Part shown: positions 44,041-56,185 of the stretch, in pieces
Layout of the letters: the number at the start of each line of letters is the position of its first letter
Numbering within the stretch: position 1 is the stretch's first letter
Origin: Balanoglossus misakiensis
Taxonomy: Eukaryota; Hemichordata
Assembly (NCBI GenBank): GCA_040954595.2
Contig: CM082591.2
Span: 8,990,001 to 9,054,000, forward strand
Reading direction: 5' to 3'
DNA length: 64,000 bases
The notes under the pieces: generated by a model
Seen by the model: the letters and a program-made list of their open reading frames with translations, nothing else
What the model was told of the DNA's origin: nothing
The model's database searches: none
Position numbers and translations under genes: made by a program

Positions 44041-46524
44041 TGAACGAGGAAAATTTGCATGCAGTGTTCTTTAGCAACCTTTTCACATAAGTTAAAGAAG
44101 GCATCTCGGACCCAGATCTATGTTATATTTGGGATGGTAATCATAATATGGCATTGGACATTGAAAAAGATCGTATGTGAGGGTATCCATGAGAATCATC
44201 TGACAGATAGGTTGGCACTTAGCCATAAAGACATTTGTATGTAAGCATAAGAACTTTGAAATCAATTCGATGGATGACAGGGAGCCATTTTAACTCTTGA
44301 AGGACCGGCTTGATGTGTTCGTTTTTTTTAGTGCGAGTCAACAAACGAGCAGCTGCGTTCTGTATGCGTTGTAACCGGTTAATGAGATACTCAGGATGAT
44401 GAACCTACAAGCTATTACAGTAGTCAAGACATGATGTTATGAAGGCGTGAATTAATGTTTCAGTAGTTTTTCTATCTAAAACGTTACAGATACGACCCAT
44501 GCGATTTAAAACAAACGAGGCTGACTTACAGACTTGCATAATTTGAGTATTAGCTTTAACAACACTGTCAAAATAAAAGCCAAGGTCTCTGACAATGGTT
44601 AGGGGTGGGTGAGTAGGTCTGTACCGACATGTAGTCCGGGTAGCGGTGTAAAGGGTCTGAATTTCGAATGATGATGAATTAATTCTGTCTTAGTGTCATT
44701 TAAAAAAAGCTTGTTCACGGCCATCCATTTATGAATCTCATCCACGCAAGATTCAATCTGCAACTTTGAATGATCAGCTCGCTTTCAGGTTAAGTAAACT
44801 TGTGTATCATCAGCATACATCATAAAGCTTATTAACACTTTCACTGCGTAGATAATATATGCTAATGTATTCCTGTGCGTAGTTTCCTATGGTAAATTTA
44901 ACTAATAAACAATGTTTTACTTTACCATCTCTATCTCTCTTAATATGAAAGTATTTGCAATGATATTTCCAGCAAGTATATTCTATAAGACAACCAACAT
45001 AATTAAACTGAAAAATGGTCACATGACCATTAATTGGTCATGTGACACTGGCGGCCATAATGGATTTCTGTTGAAATATGGTAAAAACAACAGATCTTGT
45101 AATAAAAGTGACTGAAATACTGTATTCAATTCATTGTATCACAGCTGACAGACAAAAATAGTCAAAAACAACTTCCCCCTGTATAAAAGGGAATAACAAG
45201 TGACTTTTGAGCAAGAAATTTGATCAAATTTATTAATGAACCATAAAAACAGTCCTTCTAGGTATGACGCAAATCACTCCAGTACTTGTTCTTTGACGCC
45301 AAAGCGAGTCTCCAACCTCCTCAAAAGAATGTCATGGTCAATGGTATCAAACGCAGCACTCAAGTCTAAAAGAACAAGAATCACTTCTGAATGACTATCA
45401 ATAGAAATTACAATGTCGTTATCATTTTATGTACCTTTAGCAAAGCCGTTTCTGTGCTATGGAATTCTCGATAAGCAGATTGAAATTTGCAATACAGCTG
45501 AGACCTTGTTAAATGATGATGTAGTTGATCTACTGCTATCCTTTCAATGACTTTACCAATAAACGAAGATTTGATACAGGTCGATATTTTTTTCAATTTA
45601 TCTTGATCCAATCCATGCATCTTCAGTGAAGGTCTAACTATGGCATGTTTTAGACACTGCGGAAAAACACCAGAAATAAATGACTTATTTACTATGTCTG
45701 TGATACGTGTTGATGTATATGGAAGGCACATTTTCAGCAAAAAAGTCGGGATTGGGTCAAGTTTACAAGATTTGGAATTCATTGATTTGATTAACTTAGA
45801 CACATATTGCTCTGAAACACATGAAATTATTAAATGTTGGGCCCCAGTCATAAAATTCTTGTACCCCACTTGTGGAATCCAGTAACTCTCTGAACTTCAT
45901 CACTTTCTCCAAGAAAAAGTCCGAAAACTTTTCAGCCAGAACCTTGGGGTCGCAATGACGTGGCAGAATCAGGGCCGATGATGATTTCTCACCCATGATA
46001 TCGTCGATGATAGAGAATAACTTACGTTGATCAGAGTTTTCAATCTTTGAACGATAGTAGGCAGATCTGGTGTTGTTGACGAGTAGATTATGATCAGAGC
46101 GTTTCGCGTGGAAGATTTGTTTATTTATCTCCAGGTGATTTACATTCCAGACAGTGACGTTGTAATTTTCTGACTTCCTTTTGATGATCACGAATTTTGC
46201 CACAGAACCAAGGTGCACGTGGTTTGTCGTTGACAACTTTCGTTGTTGGTGGGGCGACAGTATCAAATACCCTGGACAAAGTGATAGTATAATCCTGAAG
46301 CAGCATATCCACATATCCACAGATGCGCCTTCCAGAGAGAGGATTGTCACTCATACATGACATCACTTGATTGCAGTCAATATTAGTTATTTTCCGACTA
46401 ACAGCTTTGATCTTCCTGGTGTGAGGTCTAGTCAAACGAAATGCAAAATTAACCAAACTATGATCCGATGGTCGGCTACTGTCCAATTCAAAATCCTTAA
46501 CGAGATATTGCGATGAATGTGATA
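44041..46524 (-). pseudogene. CR1-like LINE copy A', RT and endonuclease end
   Basis: Minus-strand counterpart of 16862-19114. Pieces include NPLSGRRICGYVDMLLQDY with LPSDHSLVNF-type endonuclease end (46561-46121), the linker (46350-45796) and RT N-terminus FQSAYREFHSTETALL (45869-45408). The block with LDLSAAFDTIDHDILL is present near 45300-45400. The GVPQGSVLGP block is absent, replaced by unrelated DNA at 44829-45258; YADDTQVYLT follows near 44810. Broken by several frameshifts. Confidence 0.85.
44829..45258. other. Foreign block replacing part of LINE A'
   Basis: About 430 bp with no counterpart in arm 1, starting just after GCTTATTAACACTTTCACTG. It contains the perfect palindrome GTCACATGACCA/TGGTCATGTGAC around TTAAT (about 45019-45047). 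A TTAA lies at its left edge, but no matching TIR was seen. It replaces the GVPQGSVLGP-coding segment and is not a simple insertion. Confidence 0.6.
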
Positions 46525-46913
46525 TGTATATATATCGTATGACTAACGAGGCGATATCCATAATATCAACCGAGGACGAAGTCCGAGGTTGATATTATGG
46601 ATGACGCCGAGGTAGTCATACGATATTTAACATACACAACGAGTGAAAGGTGCAGGCCCCTCTACAAGTAAACACCCCTCAACCGACAATACAGTGTTTT
46701 AACATCTTTTGTATGGACCCTAAGCGGTTGATATCAGCCTAACTTTCAAAATGGTATGGTCCTACTTACGGAAAGTATTTAATTATTCAGCGTTTTGCAC
46801 CTGGGATGCATATATTACCTAGTTCAACCAATTATTGTTTAGTAATAAGCTCACACGCAATGTTTCTTCCAATTGTATTGGCTGTGCATGTTTTACACAT
46901 GCACAATGGCATA

Positions 46914-46926
46914 TCTTATAATATAA
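46914..46926 (+). promoter_or_regulatory. TATA-like box
   Basis: CTTATAATATAAATG lies about 60 bp upstream of the ATG at 46981, a plausible core promoter for the captured gene start. Confidence 0.45.
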
Positions 46927-46980
46927 ATGCACGGCCACGAGGCACAATTTCTTTCTACCTGAACGTGTCATAGTGGCAGC

Positions 46981-47407
46981 ATGGCGCATGAGGTGTATCC
47001 CGATTTTTCTGATATCTCTGATGAAGAGTTAATTGAAGCCTCACAAGCAGCAGAATATTTGAACGAGCTTGGCTTCGAAAATATGGATATAGCAGTCAGC
47101 AGCATTCCTTCGGTGAGTCACGAATTCTTTTATTCATTCCGCCATTTTCACCTTTTTATCGTGTACGTTGTCGTTGAACATGCAAGTAAGAATGTATATT
47201 GAATCATTTTTTATTTCGTTAAAGGACATTCCCAGAGGGCGGTTTGCTGACCCAGTGTCGGATTCCTGCGTACAGGGGGTTGCAAAAAATTCCATTCCCA
47301 AGAATACTCAACGCCGTAATATGTGGGCGCTACGGACTTTCAACGAATGGGCCATGGCCCGAAATGTTACATTTTGTAGTTTTGTCTGCATTTTTATTTG
47401 GAGGTAG
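46981..47407 (+). pseudogene. Crypton/KIAA1958-like recombinase, N-terminal two exons
   Basis: Exon 1 46981-47112 (MAHEVYPDFSDISDEELIEA) ends at a GTGAGT donor in phase 0. Exon 2 starts at 47225 after TTAAAG and reads DIPRGRFADPVSD, then SIPKNTQRRNMWALRTFNEW, then a stop at 47405-47407. The IPKNT...W...F..W pattern is the N-terminal (core-binding, SAM-like) region of Crypton-type tyrosine recombinases and their KIAA1958/ZMYM-like relatives. The catalytic domain with the Arg-His-Arg-Tyr residues is absent, so it cannot recombine DNA alone. Family call is moderate; a domesticated relative as source is possible. Confidence 0.6.
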
Positions 47408-47648
47408 GTCGTGATATTGTCTCGAGGCGTAGCCGAGAGTCAATATCACGACCGTACCGCCAAATATTCATTTTCGAGGCATGATGGCTGAAATATCACG
47501 AGACGAAGTCGAGTGAAATTTCTGCTATCATGCCGAGAGTTCAATAGGTTGATATCACCCCACCCCAAAAATATCACCTCAAAATGAGGTTGCTCTCTAA
47601 AATATCAACCGCTAAATCTATTGTACTATCTGTGACGAGTTGTGTATA

Positions 47649-47760
47649 ACCAGATCAAGTGTGTGACTCCTTTCATGCGTCGGGCCGGTTACAGGCTGGA
47701 CGAGATCAAATGATACTAAACGTTTTTTAAACTTGATTACATCGCGATTAGTATCATCTT
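47649..47760 (-). pseudogene. LINE A' endonuclease piece between two insertions
   Basis: A 110-bp remnant of the endonuclease domain (LQDDTNRDVIKFKKRLVSFD and THERSHTLDL on the minus strand), cut off on one side by the Crypton-like element and on the other by LINE B'. Confidence 0.85.
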
Positions 47761-49650
47761 GCAACTGTCTGTAGCCTCTGGGAAGGACAACAAAAAATGG
47801 CAAGTCATCAATGAAATCTTGAACAAAAGTTCAAAGGTTAATGCTCCACAAAAAATAAAAGATGACAAAAACCCTGGGAATTTTGTTACTAAAAATATTG
47901 ATATAGTTGACGCTTTTAATTCTTTTTTTTTTTGTCAAAATTGGACAAATTTAGATTCACAAATACATTGTAGCGCTAATTTCAATGATTACCTTGGTAT
48001 TCGTCATTTTAATTCTTTCTTTTTCCATCCTGTGCATTCTGGTGATATACTCAGAGAAATTAATTTATTAGACCATTATAAAGCTGCTGGTTTTGATGAA
48101 ATATATCCAAAACTTGTAAAGGAAGCAGCTGATTATATTACAGAACCATTTGCTCATATTGTTAATATTTCCTTGTCACAGGGTATTTTTCCAGAGAGAC
48201 TGAAAATGGCAAGAGTAACACCAATTTTTAAAAAGGGTTGTGTTCATGAAATAGGAAATTACAGACCTATCTCTGTCTTGCCAATCTTTAGTAAGCTGTA
48301 GGAGTCTATTGTAAATAAGCAACTGTGTTCTTTTTTTGAAAAATTTGATATTCTCACTAACAGCCAATATGGATTTCGTAAGAAATATAGTACTAAGTTA
48401 GCTTTAGCAGATCTCACAACTGAAATATCAAAGCACATTGATAACGGTCTTGTTACCTTTGGTATCTTCATTGATTTTAAAAAGGCATTTGATACGATTA
48501 ACCACACAATTTTGTTAGCTAAGCTATGCCACTATGGGATTAGGGGATCCACACTTAATTGGTTTAAGACTAATATAGAAGACCGACAGCAGTATGTCAA
48601 GGTCAATAATTGTACTGCAAAAGCGAAAAGGATCTCCTGTGGGATTCCACAGGGATCAATTCTAGGTCCACTTCTTTTTCTAGTATATATAAATGATATC
48701 TGCAGGTCCTCAGATTATATTCAATTCAGGTTATTTGCTGACGATACCAATTTATTTTGTTCAGATAAGCAGGACAAAATCGATCTTGCCACTCTGAATG
48801 TTGAGCTAACTAAAGTACAGACCTGGTGTAAGTCAAATAAACTTTACTATTAATATTGACAAAACAAACTATGTTATTTTCAAAACAGCCCAGGCGAAGT
48901 TTAAGCCTGAGGGGGATTTATATCTCTCTGATTTACCAATACAAAATGTTTCATCTGCTGTTTATCTTGGAGTTACTCTTGACTCATCATTATCCTGGAA
49001 GTCTCACATCAACATTATTTTTAAGAAGGTTCGCCAAAAAATCGGTATTATTTCTTATGTACGCCATTATCTCCCTAAGTCTATAATTTTATTATTATAC
49101 AATTGTCTTATCCTTCCCCATATAATGTATTGTATCGAAATATGGGGAAATGCGTATAAAACCTATTTAGATTGTATTTTCCAATTGCAAAAGAGACTTG
49201 TGAGACTTATAACATTTTCTAGCCCAAATACACATAGTGCACCACTTTTTCAGCTACCTGGAATTCTTAATGTTTATAAACTCTGTAAATTTCAAACTTG
49301 TGTTTTTGCGTGTGATCTAAAGGCAGGGCATTAAGCCCACTCACTAGATCGCTATGCTTCATTTGTATCACACAAATATTTTACAAGATTTGCCCCTTCT
49401 GATAAGTTTACGCTTCCCAAAGTAAAACTTACTTCATCTCAAAATAATTTATACTATTCTATTGCCAAGCATTGGAATGAAATTCTTACACAAATAAAAT
49501 CAATTCAATCAAGGAATTTATTTAAAAGCTCTCTGAAAATGTATCTGTTGAGCATAGATTAATTTAACCTCTGTTATAAACATATTTACTTCGTCACCGC
49601 GTTGTTTGACTACCAACTATTGCTTTGTGATATGAATTGGCAATTATAGT
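47761..49650 (+). pseudogene. LINE B' reverse transcriptase, nearly complete RT domain
   Basis: The + frames read ARVTPIFKKGCVHEIGNYRP, a stop (TAG near 48300), then SQYGFRKKYSTKLALADL, IFIDFKKAFDTINHTILLAK, CGIPQGSILGPLLFLVYIND and FADDTNLFCS. The frame shifts near 48842, followed by SAVYLGVTLDSSLSWKSHI and a C-terminal part with LPHIMYCIEIWGNAYKTYLD. Unlike the arm 1 copy it keeps the DFKKAFD block. Additional stops (near 49334) make it non-functional. Confidence 0.9.
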
Positions 49651-49784
49651 AATTGTTTCAATGATTTGTATGTATTTAGGGCCAGGGACACGATTAGTTC
49701 CACTAGAACTACTTCCCTGGTCCGCACCAGTTACGTCAAATGCATCTATCTGGTGAAATAAACTATCTATCTATCTATCTATCT
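47761..49784 (+). mobile_element. LINE B' (CR1/Jockey superfamily), nested in arm 2
   Basis: 2024-bp copy of LINE B at the identical site, flanked by ATCTT (47756-47760 and 49785-49789), ending in GAAATAAAC and TATC repeats (49763-49784). It is 5'-truncated inside the region upstream of RT. Confidence 0.92.
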
Positions 49785-49789
49785 ATCTT

Positions 49790-50380
49790 CCATGTGAAAG
49801 TTGAAATCACCAAGTATAAGTAATTTTCCAGGCGAAACGAAAACGCACTCCAGTAACGATGTAAATTCGCTGAAGAATGCTGTGGGTGTTGAACCATTTT
49901 TTACTTGACTGTGGTGGACGATAAACAACTATCATGTGGATCATTTCAGACTTTACTTGAATACGTAAATCTTTTATTCAAAAGACGAGAAACTATAGTT
50001 TGTTGAAACATTGGTGGTTAGATTTATCCGCACAATTACTGCCACTCCGCCACCACTACGAGATGCACCAGGAGAGTTGTAGATATTATAACCAATCAAC
50101 GATGAGCAAAGTTCATCATAGTCAAATGCTGTTTTGAGTCACTCAGCCAAGATTCCGTTACTACAAGGATATCGGTCATCTTCTTATGAATAATAGAACA
50201 TACAGCTGGTATTTTGTTGTTCAATGTCACAGTACCATTTACATGAGAAGCTGCAACAATATTATCAGGACCCGTATTTTTCAAAGGCTGGGCATTACAA
50301 TAATTTCATTTGACGTGTTGTCGACCCACGAATAGTTCCCCCCCCCCCCCCCGAAGATCATGAAAAAACATTTACGGTAT
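49790..50380 (-). pseudogene. CR1-like LINE copy A' endonuclease, 5' part
   Basis: Minus-strand counterpart of 14383-14959, with FGDFNFHME next to LINE B', IVRINLTTNVSTN, RRGGGVAVI-like sequence and ILVVTESWLSDS. It keeps the 13-bp stretch that copy A lost, reading VCSIIHKKMTDILV. A C-run at 50340-50352 corresponds to the G-run of the other copies. Confidence 0.85.
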
Positions 50381-51915
50381 TTTTGAAAAGCTGCACATCC
50401 ATAGGCTAAAGAGATTTGGTTATGGTAATCAATATTACATGCAAACAAATTTTTCACCATGTTTGATGAAAAAATGACACACGGGGTAGGGGTTGATTAA
50501 CCTCCATTGTGGACTTCTCTCCTAGATGAAAGGTCATCATAAACTCCCCAGTAGTATCATAATTAATGCAAGTTGATGAGTTTGTTGCTAGCTTTCACAG
50601 AGAGCCAAGTGTCTCTTCACATTTCGAGCAGGGGTGAGTATATCCATTTATAATCTACTCTGTCCCCATATCAGTAAATAAAATAATTTAGTCGTCCTGC
50701 AACCTGGTTTCGTGGTCCCGCTTTTTCCCCATTTTTCATTAGAATATACGTAGAATTTTGAGTAAACACTTGCAAAATGGTCGTTTTTTAAAATTTTCAC
50801 AACAGGTTTTGATAGAGCTGTTCAGATATTTTCAACATATGAAAAATATCACTGTATTTGAAAAGTCGACCAATGAAATTATCACATAAGAGATGATCAT
50901 AAATTGAAGTGTTATATTCTTTCAGATTTCTGCCTACACTTCCCATCTGCAGCTAGACAAGCTGCGTTTGTGATCTCCGAAAGTATGACTATTGTATGGC
51001 TTTATGTCATCAATGAGACTGAGCTTATATTGTTTGGAAAGTAAAATTATTTTCAATCTAACCAAAAACTTCATCAGAGGATTATTTCAACGGGCTGATA
51101 AATGTGACGCATATCAATGGAGACACACACACACAGTATAATGCATTTCCTTAAAGCCCCAGTTTTTCTCGTGTTTATCCCTTTTTTCATCATCGAAAAA
51201 TTGCCCATTTTTCCCGTACATTTATCATGGAATACTACCTTATGAAGATATAAGAAACAATTGGGCAACTGTAGCTACATGCAAGCTGTAAATATTGCCC
51301 GAAACACATGAGGGGTATGAGGCAGGGCCAGTGACATGCATGACGATAGATGTAGTTTTGGAAGCAAAGCGGACAGAAAATGGCTAGATACTAGACTACC
51401 TAATTTGTTCAGAACCCGTCAATGAAAACAAGACAATATTCATCAACAACGGATTTTTTTAATAATATATTTAATAATGCAAAACAAAACAAGAACATTA
51501 AACAGATAAAAAAACTACAGTACACGAAAAAGACAAAGGATAGAGATTAGGACGAAAAAGAAAGCAACGCTACGGAGTTGAAATCTGTTTAACAGATGCA
51601 TTAACACTGGTGTTTCTCAAGTGTTCCATTTTTCAATGCAATACAATATTCGACTTCTGTTACCATGTTCATGTAATTGTGGCATACAAGTCTCTGAGGG
51701 TTTTTAAAATGACTAACATATATATTTTTGGCAAGAATAAGTAGATGTACCATATCTATACTAATTTAAGCCCGCTGATCCTAAACTTTTTAGAGCTTCG
51801 TAAACTGGAAGTAAAAATAACAATGTCAAATGCAAAAAAAAAAAAATTAAAATTGTGCGAAACGCGCAACGACTATGACGTCATTCTTCTACACTACAGT
51901 GGCCAATATATAACA
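50381..51915. other. Non-coding part of arm 2
   Basis: Inverted copy of arm 1 about 12885-14382, with scattered substitutions and small indels. No supported gene. Confidence 0.6.
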
Positions 51916-52228
51916 TTATATTATACCAGTATATTGATGGTGTAAATCACGCTATTTGATTGGTCGAGACACGACACGTGACCGTGATATATTAGCCATA
52001 TACCACAGTCATATATCATAGTTAAAGAAAATGCCTTTTAAAATGTTTTATGCAAAGTTTCAATATACTGGCATAATATAATAGCAATAAAACACCCCCA
52101 GCCATGGTATACCACGAGATTTTGACCAGTTCAACTCCATATACGCACTCGCTATCGCTCGTGCTGATATGTCGTGAACTGGTCAAAATCTCGTGATATA
52201 CCATGGCTGGGGGTGTTTTATTGCTTAA
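51916..52228. mobile_element. Double-hairpin foldback insertion
   Basis: About 313 bp absent from arms 1 and 3, where the flanking bases are continuous. It contains two adjacent inverted repeats: an outer pair (TTATATTATACCAGTATATTG at its start, near-complement at about 52061-52083) and a striking pair with 50-bp arms, 52084-52133 and 52175-52224, around a 41-nt loop containing GCACTCGCTATCGCTCGTGC. No coding capacity. Possibly the same class of foldback as the hairpin ends at 46536 and 47408. Confidence 0.8.
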
Positions 52229-52284
52229 ATATTGCACAGTAAAAAAACCTTCCTATGCCACCTACTCTATTTCTGTAAACCATG

Positions 52285-53167
52285 TACAGTGAAACCTGGC
52301 AAAACCGACCCCTGGGTAAACCGACTTCCTGTGAAAATCGACCGATCTGTTTAGTCCCGAAAATTTCCCATTGACGCCAATGGTAAAAGTCACTCTGAAT
52401 ACCGACCACTGTCTACTTCGAACACCGACCGCGTTGGTCGGTCCCACCCCTCAAATTCAACCTGAATAGACCGACCGATCACTTAATTGTAAAGGTTGAA
52501 ATCATGTCTTTGATCAAAAATTACCGCAACGATGTGCTAATTTTGGTTTTCCTGTCTTCCGAACAATAGTCAAAGCGACGGTTTGTCAACACTTCGTTAG
52601 CTATTTACTGATAAGCCTTCCTGGTGGCGAGGTGTGAATCTCTTTTTGTAAACAATACAGTGTATAACCAACAGTGCGGCCACGCAGTGTTGACAAGGGC
52701 GGCGATTTATCAAACAGTACTGCAGAAGCGATGTTTCCTAAAACAATCATCTCTCAAGTTTTATGAAGCAAAAAATAGACTGGATGTTGTTTACGACAAC
52801 TTATCAGTAGTTTCCAGGAAATCACTTGCCCAACATTCTGCCGATGCGATCGTAACAATACCGTGTACGTCTTCCTGTTTACCCACTCAGCCCGCGTACG
52901 AACTTGAATTTACTTTTTTTATTTTTAGCAATTTTCAGAAATTACACTGTATAGAAGTTTTTTAATAACCTTTTATTTGAAATATACATGAATGTACAAC
53001 GTGTACATATCGTGCGTGTGTCTGCTGTGCACTGTGTGTATGAGATCGGGGTCAAAGGGTTCATGGGGAGGGGGAAGCCACGCCCACTCTGAGTAAACCG
53101 ACCCACTGTGAAAACCGACCAGAATGTGTGGTCCGAGGTGAGGTCGGTTTTGCCAGGTTTCACTGTA
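52285..53167. mobile_element. Tigger/pogo-like Tc1/mariner MITE
   Basis: Terminal inverted repeats CAGTGAAACCTGGCAAAACC (52287) and the complement (ending 53165), flanked by TA on both sides. Arm 1 has the empty site with a single TA at about 12822, which proves insertion and the TA duplication. CAGTGAAACC-type ends are characteristic of pogo/Tigger elements. The CCGACC motif recurs inside. The 113-codon frame 52624-52965 has no transposase motif, so the element is non-autonomous. Confidence 0.88.
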
Positions 53168-53450
53168 ATAGGAACAGCACATACTTTTTGTTTGGCCTCA
53201 AGTTGTATATCAATGTTAAAATCATCAAATAAATACAATATTCCCTCCAAAAAGCTTTAACAACTGAGCAAAACCATAATCGATGTAATATAGAATCAGG
53301 GTATTCGAAACAGAAGTTACAAAGCTCGCTGTCAACTTTACCCAGTTTCTTCAAAACCTTGTTCTTGTAGATATTTCTGTGAAGATAAAATTGAAAACAT
53401 TCTATATTTAGATTCGTATGGAATCTAAATGTAGAATTATTGTAGTGGGT
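53168..53450 (-). pseudogene. L1-like ORF2 C-terminus, arm 2 copy
   Basis: Minus-strand counterpart of 12591-12850: LGKVDSELCNFCFEYPDSIL, then HRLWFCSVVKAFWREYC without the stop found in arms 1 and 3. The Tigger-like MITE interrupts its 3' continuation. Only the zinc-binding tail is present. Confidence 0.65.
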
Positions 53451-53530
53451 ATGAAATATGGTAGTCTGTAGGAGTGTGGTAGTTTGTGTGTTTGGAGGGC
53501 GCTTGTTTGTATGTATGGAGGTTGGTTGAC

Positions 53531-53835
53531 GATGATGATTGTGATGATGATGATGATGACGATGATGATGATGATTGTAAGGATGATGATGATGATGATG
53601 ATAGTGATGTTTGTATGTTTGTTTGTTTGTAGGTATGTATGGAGGTAAGGTGATGGTGATGATGATGATGATGATGACGATGATTGTGATGATGATGAAG
53701 ATGAAGATGATGATGATGATGATGAAAATGAAGATGATGATGATTGTGATGATGATGAAGATGAAGATGATGATGATGATGATGAAAATGAAGATGATGA
53801 TGATTGTGATGATGATGAAGATGAAAATGAAGATT

Positions 53836-53879
<44 letters not shown>

Positions 53880-54723
53880 TGAAGGTTTGTTTGTTTGTTT
53901 GTTGGTTTGTTTGTAGGTAGGTATGGAGGTAAGGTGATGAAGATGATGAAGATGATGATGAAGACGATGATGAAGATGATTGTGATGATGATGATGAAGA
54001 TGATGATGATGAATATGAAGAAAATGAAGAAGATAAAGATGATGATGATGTTGATGAAGATGATGATGATGATTGTGATGATGATGATGGAATGATGATG
54101 ATGAAAATGATGAAGATGAGGATGATGAAATTGATGATGATGATGGGATGATGATGATGATGATTAAGATGATGATGATGATGATGAAGATGAAGATGAT
54201 GATTGGGATGATGAAGATGAAGATTGTGATGGAATGATGATGATGTTGAAAATGATGAAAATGATGATGATGAAGATGATGATGATTAGGAATGATGATG
54301 ATGATGAAGATGAAGATGATGACGATGAAGGTGATGATGATGATGATGGATGGAGGTTTGTTTGTTTGTAGGTATGTATGGAGGTTAGGTGATGAAGATG
54401 ATGAAGATGATGATGATGAAGATGATGATAATGATGATGATTGTGATGATGATGATTGAGATGATAATAATGAAAATGATGATGATGATGATTATGATGA
54501 TGATGATGGTGATGATAATGATGATGAAGATGATGATGATTGTGATGATAATGAAGATGATGATGATGATGATGATAGATGGAGGTTTGTTTGTTTGTTT
54601 GTTGGTTGGTTTGTTTGTAGGTAGGTATGGAGGTAAGGTGATGATGATGATAATGATGAAGATGATGATTGTGATTGATGATGATGATGGAATGATGATG
54701 ATGATGATGATGGAATGATGATT

Positions 54724-54759
<36 letters not shown>

Positions 54760-55378
54760 AAGATGATGATGATGATGATGATGATTATGATGATGAAGAT
54801 GATGATGATGATGGTATGATGATGATGAAGATGATAATGATTAAGATGATGATGATGAAGATGAAGATGATGATTGTGATGATGAAGATGAAGATTGTGA
54901 TGGAATGATGATGATGTTGAAAATGATGAAGATGAAGATGTTGATGATGATGATGATGGATGGAGGTTTGTTTGTTTGTTTGTTTGTTTGTTTGTTTGTA
55001 GGTAGGTATGGAGGTAAGGTGATGAAGATGATGAAGGTGATTATGATGAAGATGATGATAATGATGATGATTGTGATGATGATGATGATTGTGATGATGA
55101 TTGTGAGGATGAAGATGAAGAAGATGAAGAAGATAAAGATGATGATGATAATGATGATTAAGATGATGATGATGATTGTGATGATGATGACGAAATGATG
55201 ATGATGATGATGAAAATGATGAAGATGATGATGATGATGAAGATGATGATGATGATGAAGATGATAATGATGATGAAGATGATGATGATGATGATGATGA
55301 TGATAATGATGATTGTGGTGATGATGATTGTGATGATGAAAATGAAGATGATGATTGTGATGATGATGATGAAGATGG

Positions 55379-55437
<59 letters not shown>

Positions 55438-56135
55438 GCGATGATGATGATTGTGATGATGATGGATGAAGGTTTGTTTGTTTGTTTGTTTGTTTGTAGG
55501 TAGGTATGGAGGTAAGGTGATGAAGATGATGAAGATGATGATGAAGATGATGATAATGATGATGATTGTGATGATGATGAAGATGATGATGATGAATATG
55601 AAGAAAATGAAGAAGATAAAGATGATGATGATGTTGATGAAGATGATGATGATTGTGATGATGATGATGGAATGATGATGATGAAAATGATGAAGATGAT
55701 GATGATGAAGATGATGATGATGATGGGATGATGATGATGATGATGATGATGGTGATGAAGATGATGATGATGAAGATGATGATGATGATGATAATGATGA
55801 TTGTGATGATGATGATGAAGATGATGATGATGATGATGATGGAAGATGATGATGATGGATGAAGGTTTGTTTGTTTGTTTGTTTGTTGGTTTGTTTGTAG
55901 GTAGGTATGGAGGTAAGGTGATGAAGATGATGAAGATGATGATGAAGATGATGATGAAGTTGAAGAAAATGAAGAAGATATAGATGATGATGATGATTGT
56001 GATGATGATGATGGAATGATGATGATGAAAATGATGAAGAGGATGATGATGATGATGGGATGATGATGATGATTGTGATGATGAAGATGATGATGATGAT
56101 GAAGATGATGATGATGATGATGATAATGATGATTG

Positions 56136-56185
<50 letters not shown>

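Larger units (their letters stand above)
46525..47648 (+). mobile_element. Crypton-like gene fragment in a multi-hairpin element
   Basis: About 1.12 kb present in arm 2 only. Arm 1 keeps the uninterrupted site at about 16970-16995. GTATA-type sequence is at both edges, giving a possible TATA duplication. The left end is a palindrome (46536-46622). The right end holds three hairpins (about 47408-47452, 47478-47534 and 47549-47612) with loops or bends GACGAAGTC, CGTAGCCGAG and CGAAGTCGAG. Between them lies the 5' end of a gene with promoter, start codon and an intron. Confidence 0.75.
44041..53530 (-). repeat. Duplicated segment, arm 2 (inverted)
   Basis: Reverse-complement copy of arm 1, from the inner border GAACGAGG at 44041 to the satellite junction near 53530. 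It has extra insertions: a replaced block (44829-45258), a Crypton-like element (46525-47648), a foldback unit (about 51916-52228) and a Tigger-like MITE (52287-53165). It lacks the TTA-flanked MITE of arm 1. Confidence 0.88.

Noticed and set aside
52624-52965. 113-codon frame inside the Tigger-like element, considered as transposase
   Set aside because: No DDE or helix-turn-helix motifs and the wrong length; treated as incidental.
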